Below are positions 51,725 to 62,161 of a stretch of DNA of 64,000 nt, piece by piece. Positions within the stretch are counted from its first letter, which is position 1; each line of letters starts with the position of its first letter. A model generated the notes under the pieces. It had not been told where the DNA came from. It saw only the letters and a list, made by a program, of their open reading frames with translations, and made no database searches. The DNA is from Actinopolymorpha sp. NPDC004070 (lineage in GTDB: Bacteria; Actinomycetota; Actinomycetes; Propionibacteriales; Actinopolymorphaceae). The position numbers and the translations under genes are program-made. Where the stretch lies: the NCBI RefSeq assembly GCF_040610475.1, contig NZ_JBEXMJ010000010.1, positions 62,001-126,000 on the forward strand, written 5' to 3'.

Positions 51725-51952
51725 GTGGAGGTCAAGATCGGTGTCCAGCACGCTCCTCGGGAGATCGTGTTGGAGAGCAACGACAGTCCCGAGGCCGTCG
51801 AAGCCGCGGTGAGCAAGGCTCTCCACGGCGAAGACGGGTTGCTCAGCCTGGCTGACGAGCGAGGCCGCCGTGTCGTCGTTCCCGCCGCCAAGCTCGCCTA
51901 CGTCGAGATCGGTCCCGAGTCGGAGCGTCGCGTCGGATTCGGCGCCATGTAA
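51725..51952 (+). CDS. DUF3107 family protein
   Basis: A 75-residue protein, (GTG) EVKIGVQHAPREIVLESND to YVEIGPESERRVGFGAM. It matches the short actinobacterial DUF3107 family (mycobacterial TB9.4/Rv3208A), predicted to be a small alpha/beta fold and able to bind ATP according to the family description I recall; the role is unknown. GTG at 51725 follows GAGAGGGCG. It lies 225 bp after the TetR gene. Confidence 0.88.
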   Translation: MEVKIGVQHAPREIVLESNDSPEAVEAAVSKALHGEDGLLSLADERGRRVVVPAAKLAYVEIGPESERRVGFGAM

Positions 51953-52067
51953 CCCCATCGGCCACGCCACCACGGGGGACCAACGGCTTCGGTCGAGGGA
52001 GCACCGCCCCAGGGCCCGAACGGGCCCCGGGGGGATCACATTTGCAGCTCCATGGAAGGTGACCTAG

Positions 52068-52331
52068 ATGAGCCTTATCGGCCTTCTGATCGCAGGCATC
52101 ATCATCGGTCTGCTCGGTAAGTGGGTAGCCCCGAGCAACCGTGACAACATCCCGATCTGGCTGACCATCATCTGCGGAATCGTCGGTGTCCTGGTCGGAT
52201 ACTGGGTCGCCGGCGCGCTGGGTGTCGCGTCGACGTCTGGTCCTGACTGGATCCGCTGGATCATCAGCATCGTCCTCGCAGCCATCTTCGTGGCGATCGC
52301 GTCGGCTCTGACCAGCCGCCGCGGGAGGTAA
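52068..52331 (+). CDS. GlsB/YeaQ/YmgE-family stress membrane protein
   Basis: An 87-residue protein with three membrane helices: LIGLLIAGIIIGLLGKWVAP, PIWLTIICGIVGVLVGYWVA and IRWIISIVLAAIFVAIASAL. It ends in basic residues. The family (transglycosylase-associated) is stress-linked with unknown function. ATG at 52068, terminator at 52445. Confidence 0.88.
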   Translation: MSLIGLLIAGIIIGLLGKWVAPSNRDNIPIWLTIICGIVGVLVGYWVAGALGVASTSGPDWIRWIISIVLAAIFVAIASALTSRRGR

Positions 52332-52444
52332 TGCATCACAAGATGAGGTACGTACGAATCCTCGTCTGAGTTCCCAGCAGTTCAGCAAGTCCGGTTCGGG
52401 ACGCTACTGAGCTCACAGCGCCACTCGAACCACGCCGAACGACA

Positions 52445-52486
52445 GGACGCGCAGGTCCGGGCCCGCCAGGCCCGGCCGGCGCGTCC
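52445..52486 (+). terminator. Hairpin terminator after the GlsB-like gene
   Basis: GGACGCGC (52445-52452) pairs with GCGCGTCC (52479-52486), with an inner CCGGGCC/GGCCCGG stem, followed by the T-rich TTCGCTTTTCC. It also lies just beyond the end of the convergent ferritin-like gene. Confidence 0.7.
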
Positions 52487-52509
52487 TTCGCTTTTCCGCT
52501 CGCCAGGGG

Positions 52510-53232
52510 TTAGGCCTGCAGGCCGAGTGTGGCCATCCGCTGGGCGTGCTTCTCGGTCAGCCGGGCGAACATCCGGCCGATCGCCGCGAGGTCCATGCCG
52601 GGGCGGTCCACCCCACCGACCAGCAGCGCGGTGAGCACGTCGCGTTCGGCGGCGACCCGCTGGGCCTGCGACAGCGCCTCGCCGACCAGCCGCCGCCCCC
52701 ACAGGGCGAGCCGGCCGCCGATCCGCGGTTCCTCCGCGATGGCTTTGCGGACCCGATCCACCACGAAGACCGCGTGCCCGGTGTTCTCGAGCACCTCCAG
52801 CACCAGGGCGCGGGTGTCCGCGTCGACGTAGGCGGCCACCTCGCGGTAGAAGTCGGTGGCGATGCCGTCCCCGACGTACGCCTTCACCAGCCCCTCCAGC
52901 CAGTCGGCGGGAGCGGTGTGCCGGTGGAAGGTGTCCAGCGCCGCCTGGAACGGCCGCATCGCCGACACCGGCTCGACGCCGAGGTCGCGCAGCCGATCGC
53001 GCAGGCGTTCGTAGTGGTGGAACTCCGTCACCGCCAGGGCGGCCAGCTCCGCCTTGTCCTCCAGCGTGGGCGCCAGGGTGGCGTCGTCCGCGAGGCGTTC
53101 GAAGGCGGTCAGCTCGCCGTACGCCAGCACGCCGAGCAGGTCGATCACCGCGGGCCGGTAGACCGGATCGTCGTAGGCCGCGACCCCGGCGGACGACGTG
53201 CGGGCGGGCGAACTTTCCGGGCTGTCGCTCAT
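52510..53232 (-). CDS. Ferritin-like fold protein (MiaE-like)
   Basis: A 240-residue helical protein with diiron-type motifs: Glu40 (AYGELTAFERL) and E-x-x-H at 70-73 (TEFHHYERL), later EVAAYVDADTRA and LENTGHAVFVVD. It resembles actinobacterial ferritin-like proteins distantly related to the tRNA hydroxylase MiaE; by position it equals Rv3210c. Whether it binds iron or hydroxylates RNA is not shown. It is divergent from rhlE. Confidence 0.82.
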   Translation of the reverse strand: MSDSPESSPARTSSAGVAAYDDPVYRPAVIDLLGVLAYGELTAFERLADDATLAPTLEDKAELAALAVTEFHHYERLRDRLRDLGVEPVSAMRPFQAALDTFHRHTAPADWLEGLVKAYVGDGIATDFYREVAAYVDADTRALVLEVLENTGHAVFVVDRVRKAIAEEPRIGGRLALWGRRLVGEALSQAQRVAAERDVLTALLVGGVDRPGMDLAAIGRMFARLTEKHAQRMATLGLQA

Positions 53233-53494
53233 GGGCCGAGCTTAGGGCGTTTCCTGTGGATCAGGCGGCGAAGGGTGACTGTGATCAGGGCGGCTACGTC
53301 CGCCTCGCGAGCCCGGTCCGGCCGCCTGGTAAAGGGGGCGGGAGAGGTGGCGGATAGACTCACGGTGGCGGGGAGCCGTCCCGGCAGCCGTTGATCACCT
53401 GCTGGCCGCCGCGCGGACGTCGCAGCCCCACCCCTACGCGCACAGTCCAGATCCAGCACACCACCGAGTGTGACGAACCAAGAGGCGAGAAGCT

Positions 53495-55156
<1,662 letters not shown>

Positions 55157-55172
55157 GGACCAGCGCAGGGGG

Positions 55173-55946
55173 CTAGCGCAGGACGACGACCTTCGTGCCG
55201 ACCGGCGCGAACCCCCACAGCGCCCTGGCGTCGGCCGGGTCCTGGCGTACGCATCCGTCCGACAGCGACTGACCGAGCTGCAGCCGGGTCTGGATCGCCT
55301 TGCCGGTGGAGATCACGATCGGAATGTCGTGGAACCCGATCGCGGCGTTGCGCCCATGGGTGAACGTCACCATGTACTGCATGCGGTCCGCACCGTCGTA
55401 GCTGGTGGTGTGCCGGCGCTTGCGCAGGACCTTGTAGGAGCCCGGCGAGACCTGGCCGAACTTCGTGCCGGACACGAGGTAGGACCGCCGCACGGTGTTG
55501 CTCGCGTCGACCAGCCACACGCGGTTGGCGGACAGCGAGTAGACGATCCGCTTGCCGTCGCCGGTGCCCGCGGGCATCTGGTCGCCGACGGTCGCCGACA
55601 CCGCGTCCAGTGCCACGGTCGCGTCGGCCACTCCGGCCGGTGCCTGCTTGGTGGTCGGATTGCGGCTGGGCGAGGGCGTCGCCGTCGGCTTGGCGGTCTC
55701 CGTCTGCTTGTGGACCGACGGCTCGCCCGGCGCGCGCTGGGAACGATCGGCGATCTGCCGCGAGCGATCGTCCAGAACGGAGTTCTTGGCCGAGGCGACC
55801 ATGCGGACGTCCCCGAGAGGCAACACGCCGACAGCACCGAGGAGTGCGACGGCGACCACGAGCGCGGAACCACTCGCCGCGAGCAACCGCCACCTACGAA
55901 GCCGGGTGCGCGGACGCTGGCGCTCGCGCGACGCGGCGTGCCTCAT
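55173..55946 (-). CDS. L,D-transpeptidase (YkuD) family, membrane-anchored
   Basis: A 257-residue protein with a basic N-terminus, one signal-anchor helix (SGSALVVAVALLGAVGVLPL), a Thr/Pro/Ser linker and a C-terminal YkuD domain. The active site reads LSDGCVR (228-234) with Cys232; the usual S-H-G-C has Asp in place of His. FHDIP earlier supplies a His. The enzyme would act on peptidoglycan cross-links outside the membrane. ATG at 55944-55946 has AAGGAGAGG; an upstream start adds 28 unlikely residues. It is convergent with rhlE. Confidence 0.85.
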   Translation of the reverse strand: MRHAASRERQRPRTRLRRWRLLAASGSALVVAVALLGAVGVLPLGDVRMVASAKNSVLDDRSRQIADRSQRAPGEPSVHKQTETAKPTATPSPSRNPTTKQAPAGVADATVALDAVSATVGDQMPAGTGDGKRIVYSLSANRVWLVDASNTVRRSYLVSGTKFGQVSPGSYKVLRKRRHTTSYDGADRMQYMVTFTHGRNAAIGFHDIPIVISTGKAIQTRLQLGQSLSDGCVRQDPADARALWGFAPVGTKVVVLR

Positions 55947-56075
55947 GGCAGCACCTCTCCTTATGGGGAACGGAAATCCGCGAAGATCGCGGGCCGCCCA
56001 TCCTAGTGCGTTTACGTGGCGCAATTTCACGCCCTGTCTCCGCTCCGAACTCCGGCAACGCTAGCGTGGCGTTCC

Positions 56076-56966
56076 ATGAGCACGCCGAGGTTCCTCGACT
56101 TGCCCGCGGGTGTCCGCTCCGCCCGGCTCGACACGTCCCGAGGTGAGTTCGCGGTGCTCGAAGCCACACCTGCCAAGGGAAGTTCCGGCGGTCCCGGCTC
56201 GGCGGTTCTGCTGCTTCCCGGCTGGACCGGCAGCAAGGAAGACTTTCTGTCGTTGCTGCCCGCACTGGCCCGGACAGGCCGGCGCGCGGTGGCGGTCGAC
56301 CAGCGCGGGCAGTACGAAACCGCCGGTCCGGACGAGCCGTCGGCGTACGACCTGAACGAGCTCGGACTGGACGCGTACGCGATGGCCGAGGCCCTCGGCG
56401 CCGGACCCGTCCACCTGGTCGGTCACTCCTTCGGCGGCCTGATCGCCCGGGCCGCGGTGCTTGCCAGGCCGGAGGGGTTCGCGTCCCTCACCCTGCTAGG
56501 TTCCGGCCCGGCCGGGCTGGGCGGTCCGCAGGCGCAGTTGCTCAGTCTCATGGCGGAGGCCATTCCCACGCAGGGGCTGGCCGCGGTGTACGCCGCCAAA
56601 CGCGAGCTCGAACGCAGGAACGGCGCGGGCGAGGAACCCGCACACATCGAGGAGTTCCTCGCCCGGAGGTTCCGCGCCAACAACCCCGTCTCGCTCACCG
56701 AGTTCACCCGCCAGCTCGTCGAGGCGCCCGACCTGGTGGCCGAGCTGGTCTCGACCGGCGTACCCACAATGGTCGCCTTCGGCGTCGACGACGACGCGTG
56801 GAGCCCTTCCGTACAACGCGAAATGGCCGATCGGCTCGGTGCGCCGGTGCACGAGATCGACTGTGCGGGCCACTCCCCCGCGGTGGACCGGCCCGACGCC
56901 ACGGCGGAAGCGCTCACGGCGTACTGGAACTCACTCCACCGCGACGCGGCGGGGTCAGCCGGGTAG
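56076..56966 (+). CDS. Alpha/beta hydrolase
   Basis: A 296-residue alpha/beta hydrolase: oxyanion region LLPGWTGSKED, nucleophile GHSFGG (Ser118), acid in FGVDDDAWSP and His in CAGHSPAVD. No signal peptide. ATG at 56076 is chosen; an ATG at 56016 adds 20 residues unlike the family. The substrate is unknown. Its end overlaps the convergent membrane protein gene by 12 bp. Confidence 0.88.
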   Translation: MSTPRFLDLPAGVRSARLDTSRGEFAVLEATPAKGSSGGPGSAVLLLPGWTGSKEDFLSLLPALARTGRRAVAVDQRGQYETAGPDEPSAYDLNELGLDAYAMAEALGAGPVHLVGHSFGGLIARAAVLARPEGFASLTLLGSGPAGLGGPQAQLLSLMAEAIPTQGLAAVYAAKRELERRNGAGEEPAHIEEFLARRFRANNPVSLTEFTRQLVEAPDLVAELVSTGVPTMVAFGVDDDAWSPSVQREMADRLGAPVHEIDCAGHSPAVDRPDATAEALTAYWNSLHRDAAGSAG

Positions 56967-57233
56967 CCGCAGCCCGCCGGGGAACAACGCGCCGTAGGCC
57001 ACGAAGGCCAGTGCCCACGCGAAGAAGAGGTAGATCCAGCCGCGGCCGGCCCGGCGTTGCTTCCACGCCAGCACGCTGAGAATCACGACCGGCAGCAGGA
57101 GCACGAGACCCGCGGGCAGCCTGCCGTCGTTCTGCCCGAACACCCACACCGCCGCCAGGGCCGACGCCACGACGGTCGCCCCGCCCAGCAACTTGCGCGG
57201 AGTGGTCAACAGGCGAAGCAGATCCATGTACAT
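56955..57233 (-). CDS. Small membrane protein, unknown function
   Basis: A 92-residue protein with three hydrophobic stretches: LLGGATVVASALAAVWVFG, LPAGLVLLLPVVILSVLAW and GWIYLFFAWALAFVAYGALF. A basic loop KQRRAGRG lies between the second and third. Start may be ATG at 57233 or 57227. Not recognised beyond actinobacterial hypothetical proteins. Confidence 0.65.
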   Translation of the reverse strand: MYMDLLRLLTTPRKLLGGATVVASALAAVWVFGQNDGRLPAGLVLLLPVVILSVLAWKQRRAGRGWIYLFFAWALAFVAYGALFPGGLRLPG

Positions 57234-57355
57234 ACCGTAGGTGCCGCACTACGCCGGTGCGAGCGGGCCACGATGACAATCCCGGCACCTTCCCTGCCCG
57301 GGGTCCGGCCGCTGCCCGTGCGCGCGGGAGGCGGACGCGGCGGTGGCGTATGTGC

Positions 57356-58339
57356 TCAGACGTTCGGGTCCAGCCCGTCCCAGGGCCGCTTGGACGGATA
57401 GGCGGAGCGGCCCTGCGGGCAGTGCGCGGAGAAGTCGCACCACTGGCACAGCGGACCCGGCCGGGGCGGGAACACCTCGTCGAGGTCGGCCGCGGACAGT
57501 CCCTGTGCGAACGCCTGCTCGGCGTGTGCGGCCTCCGCGCCCATCTGGTCGGCGCGGTGGAGGTGCCGGCGCAGCGACTCCTCGGTGTGCTCCCAGCCGA
57601 CGACCGCACCCGAGGCGAGGTGGTGCAGCTCCACCTTCCGGCACGGCCGGCGCAGGGTGCGGGCGGTCGCGGCGGCGTAGACCGCGAGTGCCAGCGAACT
57701 TCGCGCGTCGGCGGTGGTGAGCACGCGGGTGCCGCTCTTGTAGTCGACCACGACGAGCTCGAGGGCGTTGTCGTCGTGACCGGGGGCGGAGCCGTCCGGC
57801 CCTTCGGCCTCGTCGTCGAGGATGCTGTCGTCCTCGTCGTCCTCGTCGTCCTCGATGTCGTCGCCTTCGTCGGTGTAGCCGTCGTGGGAGACCGGACGCA
57901 GGTCGATGCGGTCCACGCGTCCGGACAACGCGAGCGTGGACGTGGTGAGGGCGACCGTGCGCTCGACACCGATCGGTTCGTCGGCCGGGTCCAGCGTCGC
58001 TGCGTAGTCCTCCACCATCCGGCACGCGTGCATGCGCCAGCGTTGGCTCTGCGCGTCGTCGCGGAAACCCTCGTCGATCCAGGCCCGCCAGGCGATCCGG
58101 GCTGCGGCGACGGGAGTGCGCTCCTGCACGGGAAGCCGCCACCAGGCGGCCAGCGCGGTGTGCACGCTCGCGCCCACGCTGTTGTGTGCCCACGGCGGAC
58201 CCTTCGGCGGCGTGGGCCGGTCGAGGTAGGTGAACCGGTAGCGGCGCGGGCAGTCCAGCCAGCTCACCAACCTGGTGGGCGTCGCCCGGAACAACCGGCG
58301 CGGCATCGCCTCGAAACCCAGCTGCTCCATCGCGCTCAT
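57356..58339 (-). CDS. RecB-family (PD-(D/E)XK) exonuclease-like protein
   Basis: A 327-residue nuclease of the Cas4/AddB-nuclease type. First Cys in SWLDCPRRYRFTYLD, core SGRVDRIDLR ... VVVDYKSGTR, and a final C-x2-C-x5-C set (CQWCDFSAHC) predict a 4Fe-4S clamp. A run of about 25 mostly Asp/Glu residues interrupts the nuclease core between the two motifs. It is a stand-alone nuclease, with no helicase fused. ATG at 58337-58339. Confidence 0.85.
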   Translation of the reverse strand: MSAMEQLGFEAMPRRLFRATPTRLVSWLDCPRRYRFTYLDRPTPPKGPPWAHNSVGASVHTALAAWWRLPVQERTPVAAARIAWRAWIDEGFRDDAQSQRWRMHACRMVEDYAATLDPADEPIGVERTVALTTSTLALSGRVDRIDLRPVSHDGYTDEGDDIEDDEDDEDDSILDDEAEGPDGSAPGHDDNALELVVVDYKSGTRVLTTADARSSLALAVYAAATARTLRRPCRKVELHHLASGAVVGWEHTEESLRRHLHRADQMGAEAAHAEQAFAQGLSAADLDEVFPPRPGPLCQWCDFSAHCPQGRSAYPSKRPWDGLDPNV

Positions 58340-58422
58340 CCGGCCATCCTGCCAAGGACCACCCCCAGGCCGTCCGCGGGACCGGGACGGGAGCGGGACG
58401 GGACGGCGACCGCCGGGCGACC

Positions 58423-59304
58423 CTAGGGAAGGTACGGCGACGGCGTCTGCCGGCCGGAGCGTTCGGCCGCGGACCGCGCACGGTCCAGCAGCCGGGCGAA
58501 CTCCTCCTCGCCGGTGCCGAAGCATCCCAGCTCGTGGTCGGTCTTGCCGGCACCGTGGTGGTCGCTGGCGCCGGTCACCACGAGGTCCAGCGCACGGGCG
58601 AGATCGCGCAACTGTTCCCGCACCTGCGGAGAGTGGTCACGGTGGTCGACTTCGAGGCCCGCCAGCCCGGCCCCGGCCAGATCGGCGATCACCTCGTCGG
58701 TGAGCACCCGGTGGCTGGAACGCCCACGCGGATGAGCGAGTACGCAGACACCGCCGGCCGCGCAGACCTGTCCGATCACCTCGGCCGGCTCCGGGGCGTA
58801 CCGCGTGACGTACCCGGACTTCCCCTCGCTCAGCCACCGGTCGAAGGCCTCCCGCCGGTCGCGTGCGTATCCTCGCGCGACCAGCGCGTCGGCGACGTGC
58901 GGGCGGCCCAGCGAGGTGGCCGCGCGGGACTGTGCGGCGACGTCCTCCGGCGTCAGGTCGATGCCGTGCTCACGCAGCCGCTCGACGATGAGGGGAACGC
59001 GCGCGTTGCGGCCTTCGCGTATTCGCGCGAGCGTGCGGTCGAGGTCGGCGTCGCCGGGGTCGGGGAGGTAGGCCAGCATGTGCACGCTCACCCCGCCCAG
59101 CCGGCAGGACACCTCCGCACCGGGGACCAGGCCGACGCCCAGGCGGCGCGCCTCGGCACCCGCCTCGTCCCAGCCCGCGAACGTGTCGTGGTCGGTGAGG
59201 CCGAGGACGTCCACGCGGGCAGCGGCGGCGTGGCGTACGAGCTCGGCCGGCGGGTCGGTCCCGTCCGAACAGTTCGAGTGGGTGTGCAGGTCGATGAGAC
59301 GCAC
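58423..59304 (-). CDS. PHP-domain phosphoesterase
   Basis: A 293-residue PHP protein: DLHTHSNCSDG (5-15) and LTDHDT give metal ligands; later HPRGRSSH and GASDHHG complete the site. It is of the YciV/RNase AM or 3-prime,5-prime-nucleotide phosphatase type. It starts with ATG at 59302-59304 and follows the DUF6758 gene on the same strand. Confidence 0.88.
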   Translation of the reverse strand: MRLIDLHTHSNCSDGTDPPAELVRHAAAARVDVLGLTDHDTFAGWDEAGAEARRLGVGLVPGAEVSCRLGGVSVHMLAYLPDPGDADLDRTLARIREGRNARVPLIVERLREHGIDLTPEDVAAQSRAATSLGRPHVADALVARGYARDRREAFDRWLSEGKSGYVTRYAPEPAEVIGQVCAAGGVCVLAHPRGRSSHRVLTDEVIADLAGAGLAGLEVDHRDHSPQVREQLRDLARALDLVVTGASDHHGAGKTDHELGCFGTGEEEFARLLDRARSAAERSGRQTPSPYLP

Positions 59305-59444
59305 CGGATCTCCAGCCGACGGGTGCCCGGCTTCACGACGGTGTGGACGGCGGGCGATGAGCGCGGATCGTTCGGGCCGTGTCCGACCCTAGTGTCAACC
59401 GGCCCGGGCTGTCAGTGCCCGGCCCGCGTCGGTGCCCGGCGTCT

Positions 59445-59494
59445 GTCAGGGCCCGGCCGGTCAGCGCCGTGCCTGTCACGGCCCGGCCGGTCAG
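59445..59494. repeat. 20-bp near-identical direct repeats
   Basis: GTCAGGGCCCGGCCGGTCAG (59445-59464) and GTCACGGCCCGGCCGGTCAG (59475-59494) differ at one base. The second copy includes the DUF6758 stop. The surrounding 59400-59500 is rich in related GTCAG/CCCGG units. Possibly a terminator-like or duplicated end. Confidence 0.6.
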
Positions 59495-60126
59495 GGGTCG
59501 CGCAGCCTGGGCGTGAGGGCGCCGTAGGGCAGCAGGTCGACCTCGTGCCCGAGCGCGCGGACGTCCATCAGCTCGATCGGCTCCAGCAGCAGCGCACCGG
59601 CGGTGTCGGGGTGGAACACCAGCCACAGCCACGACGCGGCCGACTCCCCGACGTAGACCGCGCGGTCGGGCGGGGTGTCGGCCAGCCACAGTGCCGTCGG
59701 ATGGGAGTCGGCGTCGACCTTCGCCTGCGGGGTTCCCCGGCCGACACGTCCGCCTGGGTCGGTGCCGTCGATACCGGCGTACGCCGCACCGAGTCCGACA
59801 CCCATCTCCTCCGCGACCAGCAGGAGCTCGCCAGCGCCGCCCAGCGGGTTCGGGCCCGAGCAGGCCACGACAGTGGCGCGAACTCCCTCGACGTCGCTGC
59901 CGGCGTGACCGACACCGGTGATCACCCAGGAGTGCGGAAGTGGCCACGGCACCCACAGCGGCAGCCGCGACCGGGCAGCGAGCCAGCGCACCAGGTCGGC
60001 ACTGGGCTGGACGAACGGCTGCAGCGGAGGCACCGCTCCGTGCACCGGACAGGTCCACCGGTCGGCCCAGGCAGACGGGGCTCGCACTGCCCGGTGGCAT
60101 CTCGGGCATACGGGGTGGCCCTTCAT
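59491..60126 (-). CDS. DUF6758-like protein with N-terminal zinc ribbon
   Basis: A 211-residue protein starting MKGHPVCPRCHRAVRAPSAW with a further Cys in RWTCPVHG, a probable zinc ribbon, then an alpha/beta domain with WVITGVGHAGSD, SGPNPLGG and LLLVAEEMGVGLGAAYAG. It matches the actinobacterial DUF6758 family, with no known role. ATG at 60124-60126 was chosen because the Cys pair follows directly. Confidence 0.78.
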   Translation of the reverse strand: MKGHPVCPRCHRAVRAPSAWADRWTCPVHGAVPPLQPFVQPSADLVRWLAARSRLPLWVPWPLPHSWVITGVGHAGSDVEGVRATVVACSGPNPLGGAGELLLVAEEMGVGLGAAYAGIDGTDPGGRVGRGTPQAKVDADSHPTALWLADTPPDRAVYVGESAASWLWLVFHPDTAGALLLEPIELMDVRALGHEVDLLPYGALTPRLRDP

Positions 60127-60207
60127 GGATACGACGGTTCCCGTTCCGGCTTCGTGCGTCAAGGGTCGTTCGGACGTGTCGTACGCCGGACGCCATAGCC
60201 TGGGCGA

Positions 60208-60615
60208 ATGGACCTGCGGCGGGTGCTGTGCGTGGGTGCGGTCATGCGCGACGAGGAACACCGGCTGCTGGTGGTACGCCGCGGGCGGCCGCCGGACGTC
60301 GGCCGCTGGTCACTGCCCGGCGGACGGGTCGAGGCGGGTGAGTCCGCGCCGGTCGCGGCGATGCGCGAGGTGGCCGAGGAGACCGGCCTGTCCGTCGTCG
60401 CCGGGCGGCTGCTCGGCTCGGTCGAGCGGCCCGGGCCGGGCGGTGTCACCTACCTGATCCTGGACTACGTGTGCACCGCGGAGCCGCCGGGCCAGGCGCC
60501 GCGCGCGGGTGACGACGCAGCCGACGTGCGCTGGGTGAGCCCGGCCGAGTTGGCGGCCCTGCCGACCACGCCGGGGCTGCTGGACGCGCTGCGCGCCTGG
60601 GGCGTTCTCGACTGA
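60208..60615 (+). CDS. NUDIX hydrolase (MutT-like)
   Basis: A 135-residue minimal Nudix protein: LPGGRVEAGES (37-47) to MREVAEETGL (52-61) is the full Nudix box. It could clean oxidised nucleotides or hydrolyse ADP-ribose-like compounds. It starts at ATG 60208, divergent from the DUF6758 gene. Confidence 0.9.
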   Translation: MDLRRVLCVGAVMRDEEHRLLVVRRGRPPDVGRWSLPGGRVEAGESAPVAAMREVAEETGLSVVAGRLLGSVERPGPGGVTYLILDYVCTAEPPGQAPRAGDDAADVRWVSPAELAALPTTPGLLDALRAWGVLD

Positions 60616-60686
60616 CCCACTTCGTCCGGATGTTCCGCGTTTGCCCACCTGATCATGCTCTGAGCGGTCATGCCACGATTGCGCGC

Positions 60687-61565
60687 ATGCCACCGAGTCG
60701 CCGCTCGTTCCTGTCCGCGGGCATCGGAACCCTCGCCGCGGGCGCCACCGGCGTCGGGCTGGTCGAGTCCGGGCTGGTACCCGGCCGGACGATGATGCAC
60801 ACCGCGCTCGGGCTCACCGGAGAGAACGGCGTCGTTCCCGACGTCGCGCCGGGCCCGAAGGTCACCGGCACCTTCACCTCCGCGGCGCGGGCCGGCACCC
60901 AGGTCGTCTGGACCGTCGCCTACCCGCCCGGGTCCCGCACCGACGCGGCGCTGCCGGTCGTCCTCGCGCTCCACGGGCGCGGCGGCGACCACGACTTCGC
61001 GTTCGGCGAACTCGGTCTGGACCGCTTCATGGCCGCGGCCGCCGCCGACTGGCGGACGCCGTTCGCGCTGGTGTCCGTCGACGGCGGCCCCGCGACGTTC
61101 TGGCACCGCCGCCGCAACGGCGACGACCCGCAGTCGATGCTCCTCACCGAACTGCTTCCGCGGGTGGCCCAACGCGGCCTGCGCACGGATCGGATCGGCC
61201 TGATCGGCTGGTCTATGGGCGGTTTCGGTGCCCTGCTGTTCGCCGCGGCCCAGCCGGACGTGGTGGGCGCGGCGGTCGTCGTCAGTCCCGCGCTGTGGCG
61301 CAAGTGGGAGGACGTACGCCCCGGCGCGTTCGACGGGCCCACCGACTTCGCCGCCAACGACGTGTTCGCCGACCAGCGGCCGCTCGCCGGGCTGCGGCTG
61401 CGGGTCGACTGTGGCCGCGACGACCCGTTCGCGCCGGCGACCCGGGAGTTCGTCGCCGGGCTGACGCCGCCCCCGGCCGGTGGGTTCCAGCCGGGCGCGC
61501 ACACCGTCGGCTACTGGCGCCGGATGGCACCCGAACAGCTCCGGTTCCTCGCCTGGAACCTGTGA
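60687..61565 (+). CDS. Tat-exported alpha/beta hydrolase (esterase-like)
   Basis: A 292-residue protein with a Tat signal (PSRRSFLSAG, RR at 5-6, then a Gly/Ala-rich core). The hydrolase has LALHGRGGD, nucleophile GWSMGG (Ser176) and DCGRDDPF for the acid; His in GAHTVGYW. It resembles the esterase D/antigen 85-like group. ATG at 60687 is chosen because the twin-Arg motif follows; an ATG at 60630 is less likely. It acts outside the membrane. Confidence 0.85.
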   Translation: MPPSRRSFLSAGIGTLAAGATGVGLVESGLVPGRTMMHTALGLTGENGVVPDVAPGPKVTGTFTSAARAGTQVVWTVAYPPGSRTDAALPVVLALHGRGGDHDFAFGELGLDRFMAAAAADWRTPFALVSVDGGPATFWHRRRNGDDPQSMLLTELLPRVAQRGLRTDRIGLIGWSMGGFGALLFAAAQPDVVGAAVVVSPALWRKWEDVRPGAFDGPTDFAANDVFADQRPLAGLRLRVDCGRDDPFAPATREFVAGLTPPPAGGFQPGAHTVGYWRRMAPEQLRFLAWNL

Positions 61566-61578
61566 GACGAACCGCGGC

Positions 61579-62154
61579 TCAGGAGTTCCAGCGGTCGAAC
61601 GCCGGGGTCTCCCGCTCCCAGCCGAGCACGCTCACGGTCGCCACGTCGAGGAGGAAGTGCGCGCCGTCGCGCGGTGACAGGCCGATCCAGCGCGCGCCGA
61701 GCACCCGGAGGAAGTGCCCGTGGGCGATGATCAGCGCCCGCTCGGCCACGTCGTCCCGGATCCGCTCGATCACCCGGTCGGCGCGGGCGCCGACCTGCTC
61801 GGCGGACTCCCCACCGGGCACCGGGTCGTTCCACACGCTCCATCCCGGCACTTCGGTACGGATGTCGGGAGTGGTCCGTCCCTCGTACTCGCCGTAGTCC
61901 CACTCCCGGACGTCCGGCTCGACCACCGCACGGTCACCGAAGCCGGCCAGCCGGGCGGTCTCCCGGGCCCGCGCCAGCGGGCTGGTGACCACCAGGTCGA
62001 ACGACGTACCGGCCAGCCGGTCACCGAGCGCCCGGGCGGCGCGCTCGCCCGCCTCGGTCAGCGGCAGGTCCGTCTTCCCCGTATGGCGTCCGTCCCGGCT
62101 CCACTCGGTCTCTCCGTGGCGGGCCAGCCACAGCTCCGGCTGCCGGGCAGTCAC
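61579..62154 (-). CDS. Histidine phosphatase family protein
   Basis: A 191-residue phosphatase with the phospho-accepting RHGETEW (12-18), RARETARLAGF and the second His in IIAHGHFLRVLG. By order it is the counterpart of the mycobacterial acid phosphatase Rv3214 (Gpm2). It is likely a broad acid phosphatase rather than a glycolytic mutase. It follows the stress protein gene by 7 bp. Confidence 0.9.
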   Translation of the reverse strand: MTARQPELWLARHGETEWSRDGRHTGKTDLPLTEAGERAARALGDRLAGTSFDLVVTSPLARARETARLAGFGDRAVVEPDVREWDYGEYEGRTTPDIRTEVPGWSVWNDPVPGGESAEQVGARADRVIERIRDDVAERALIIAHGHFLRVLGARWIGLSPRDGAHFLLDVATVSVLGWERETPAFDRWNS

Positions 62155-62161
62155 TCGCGCC

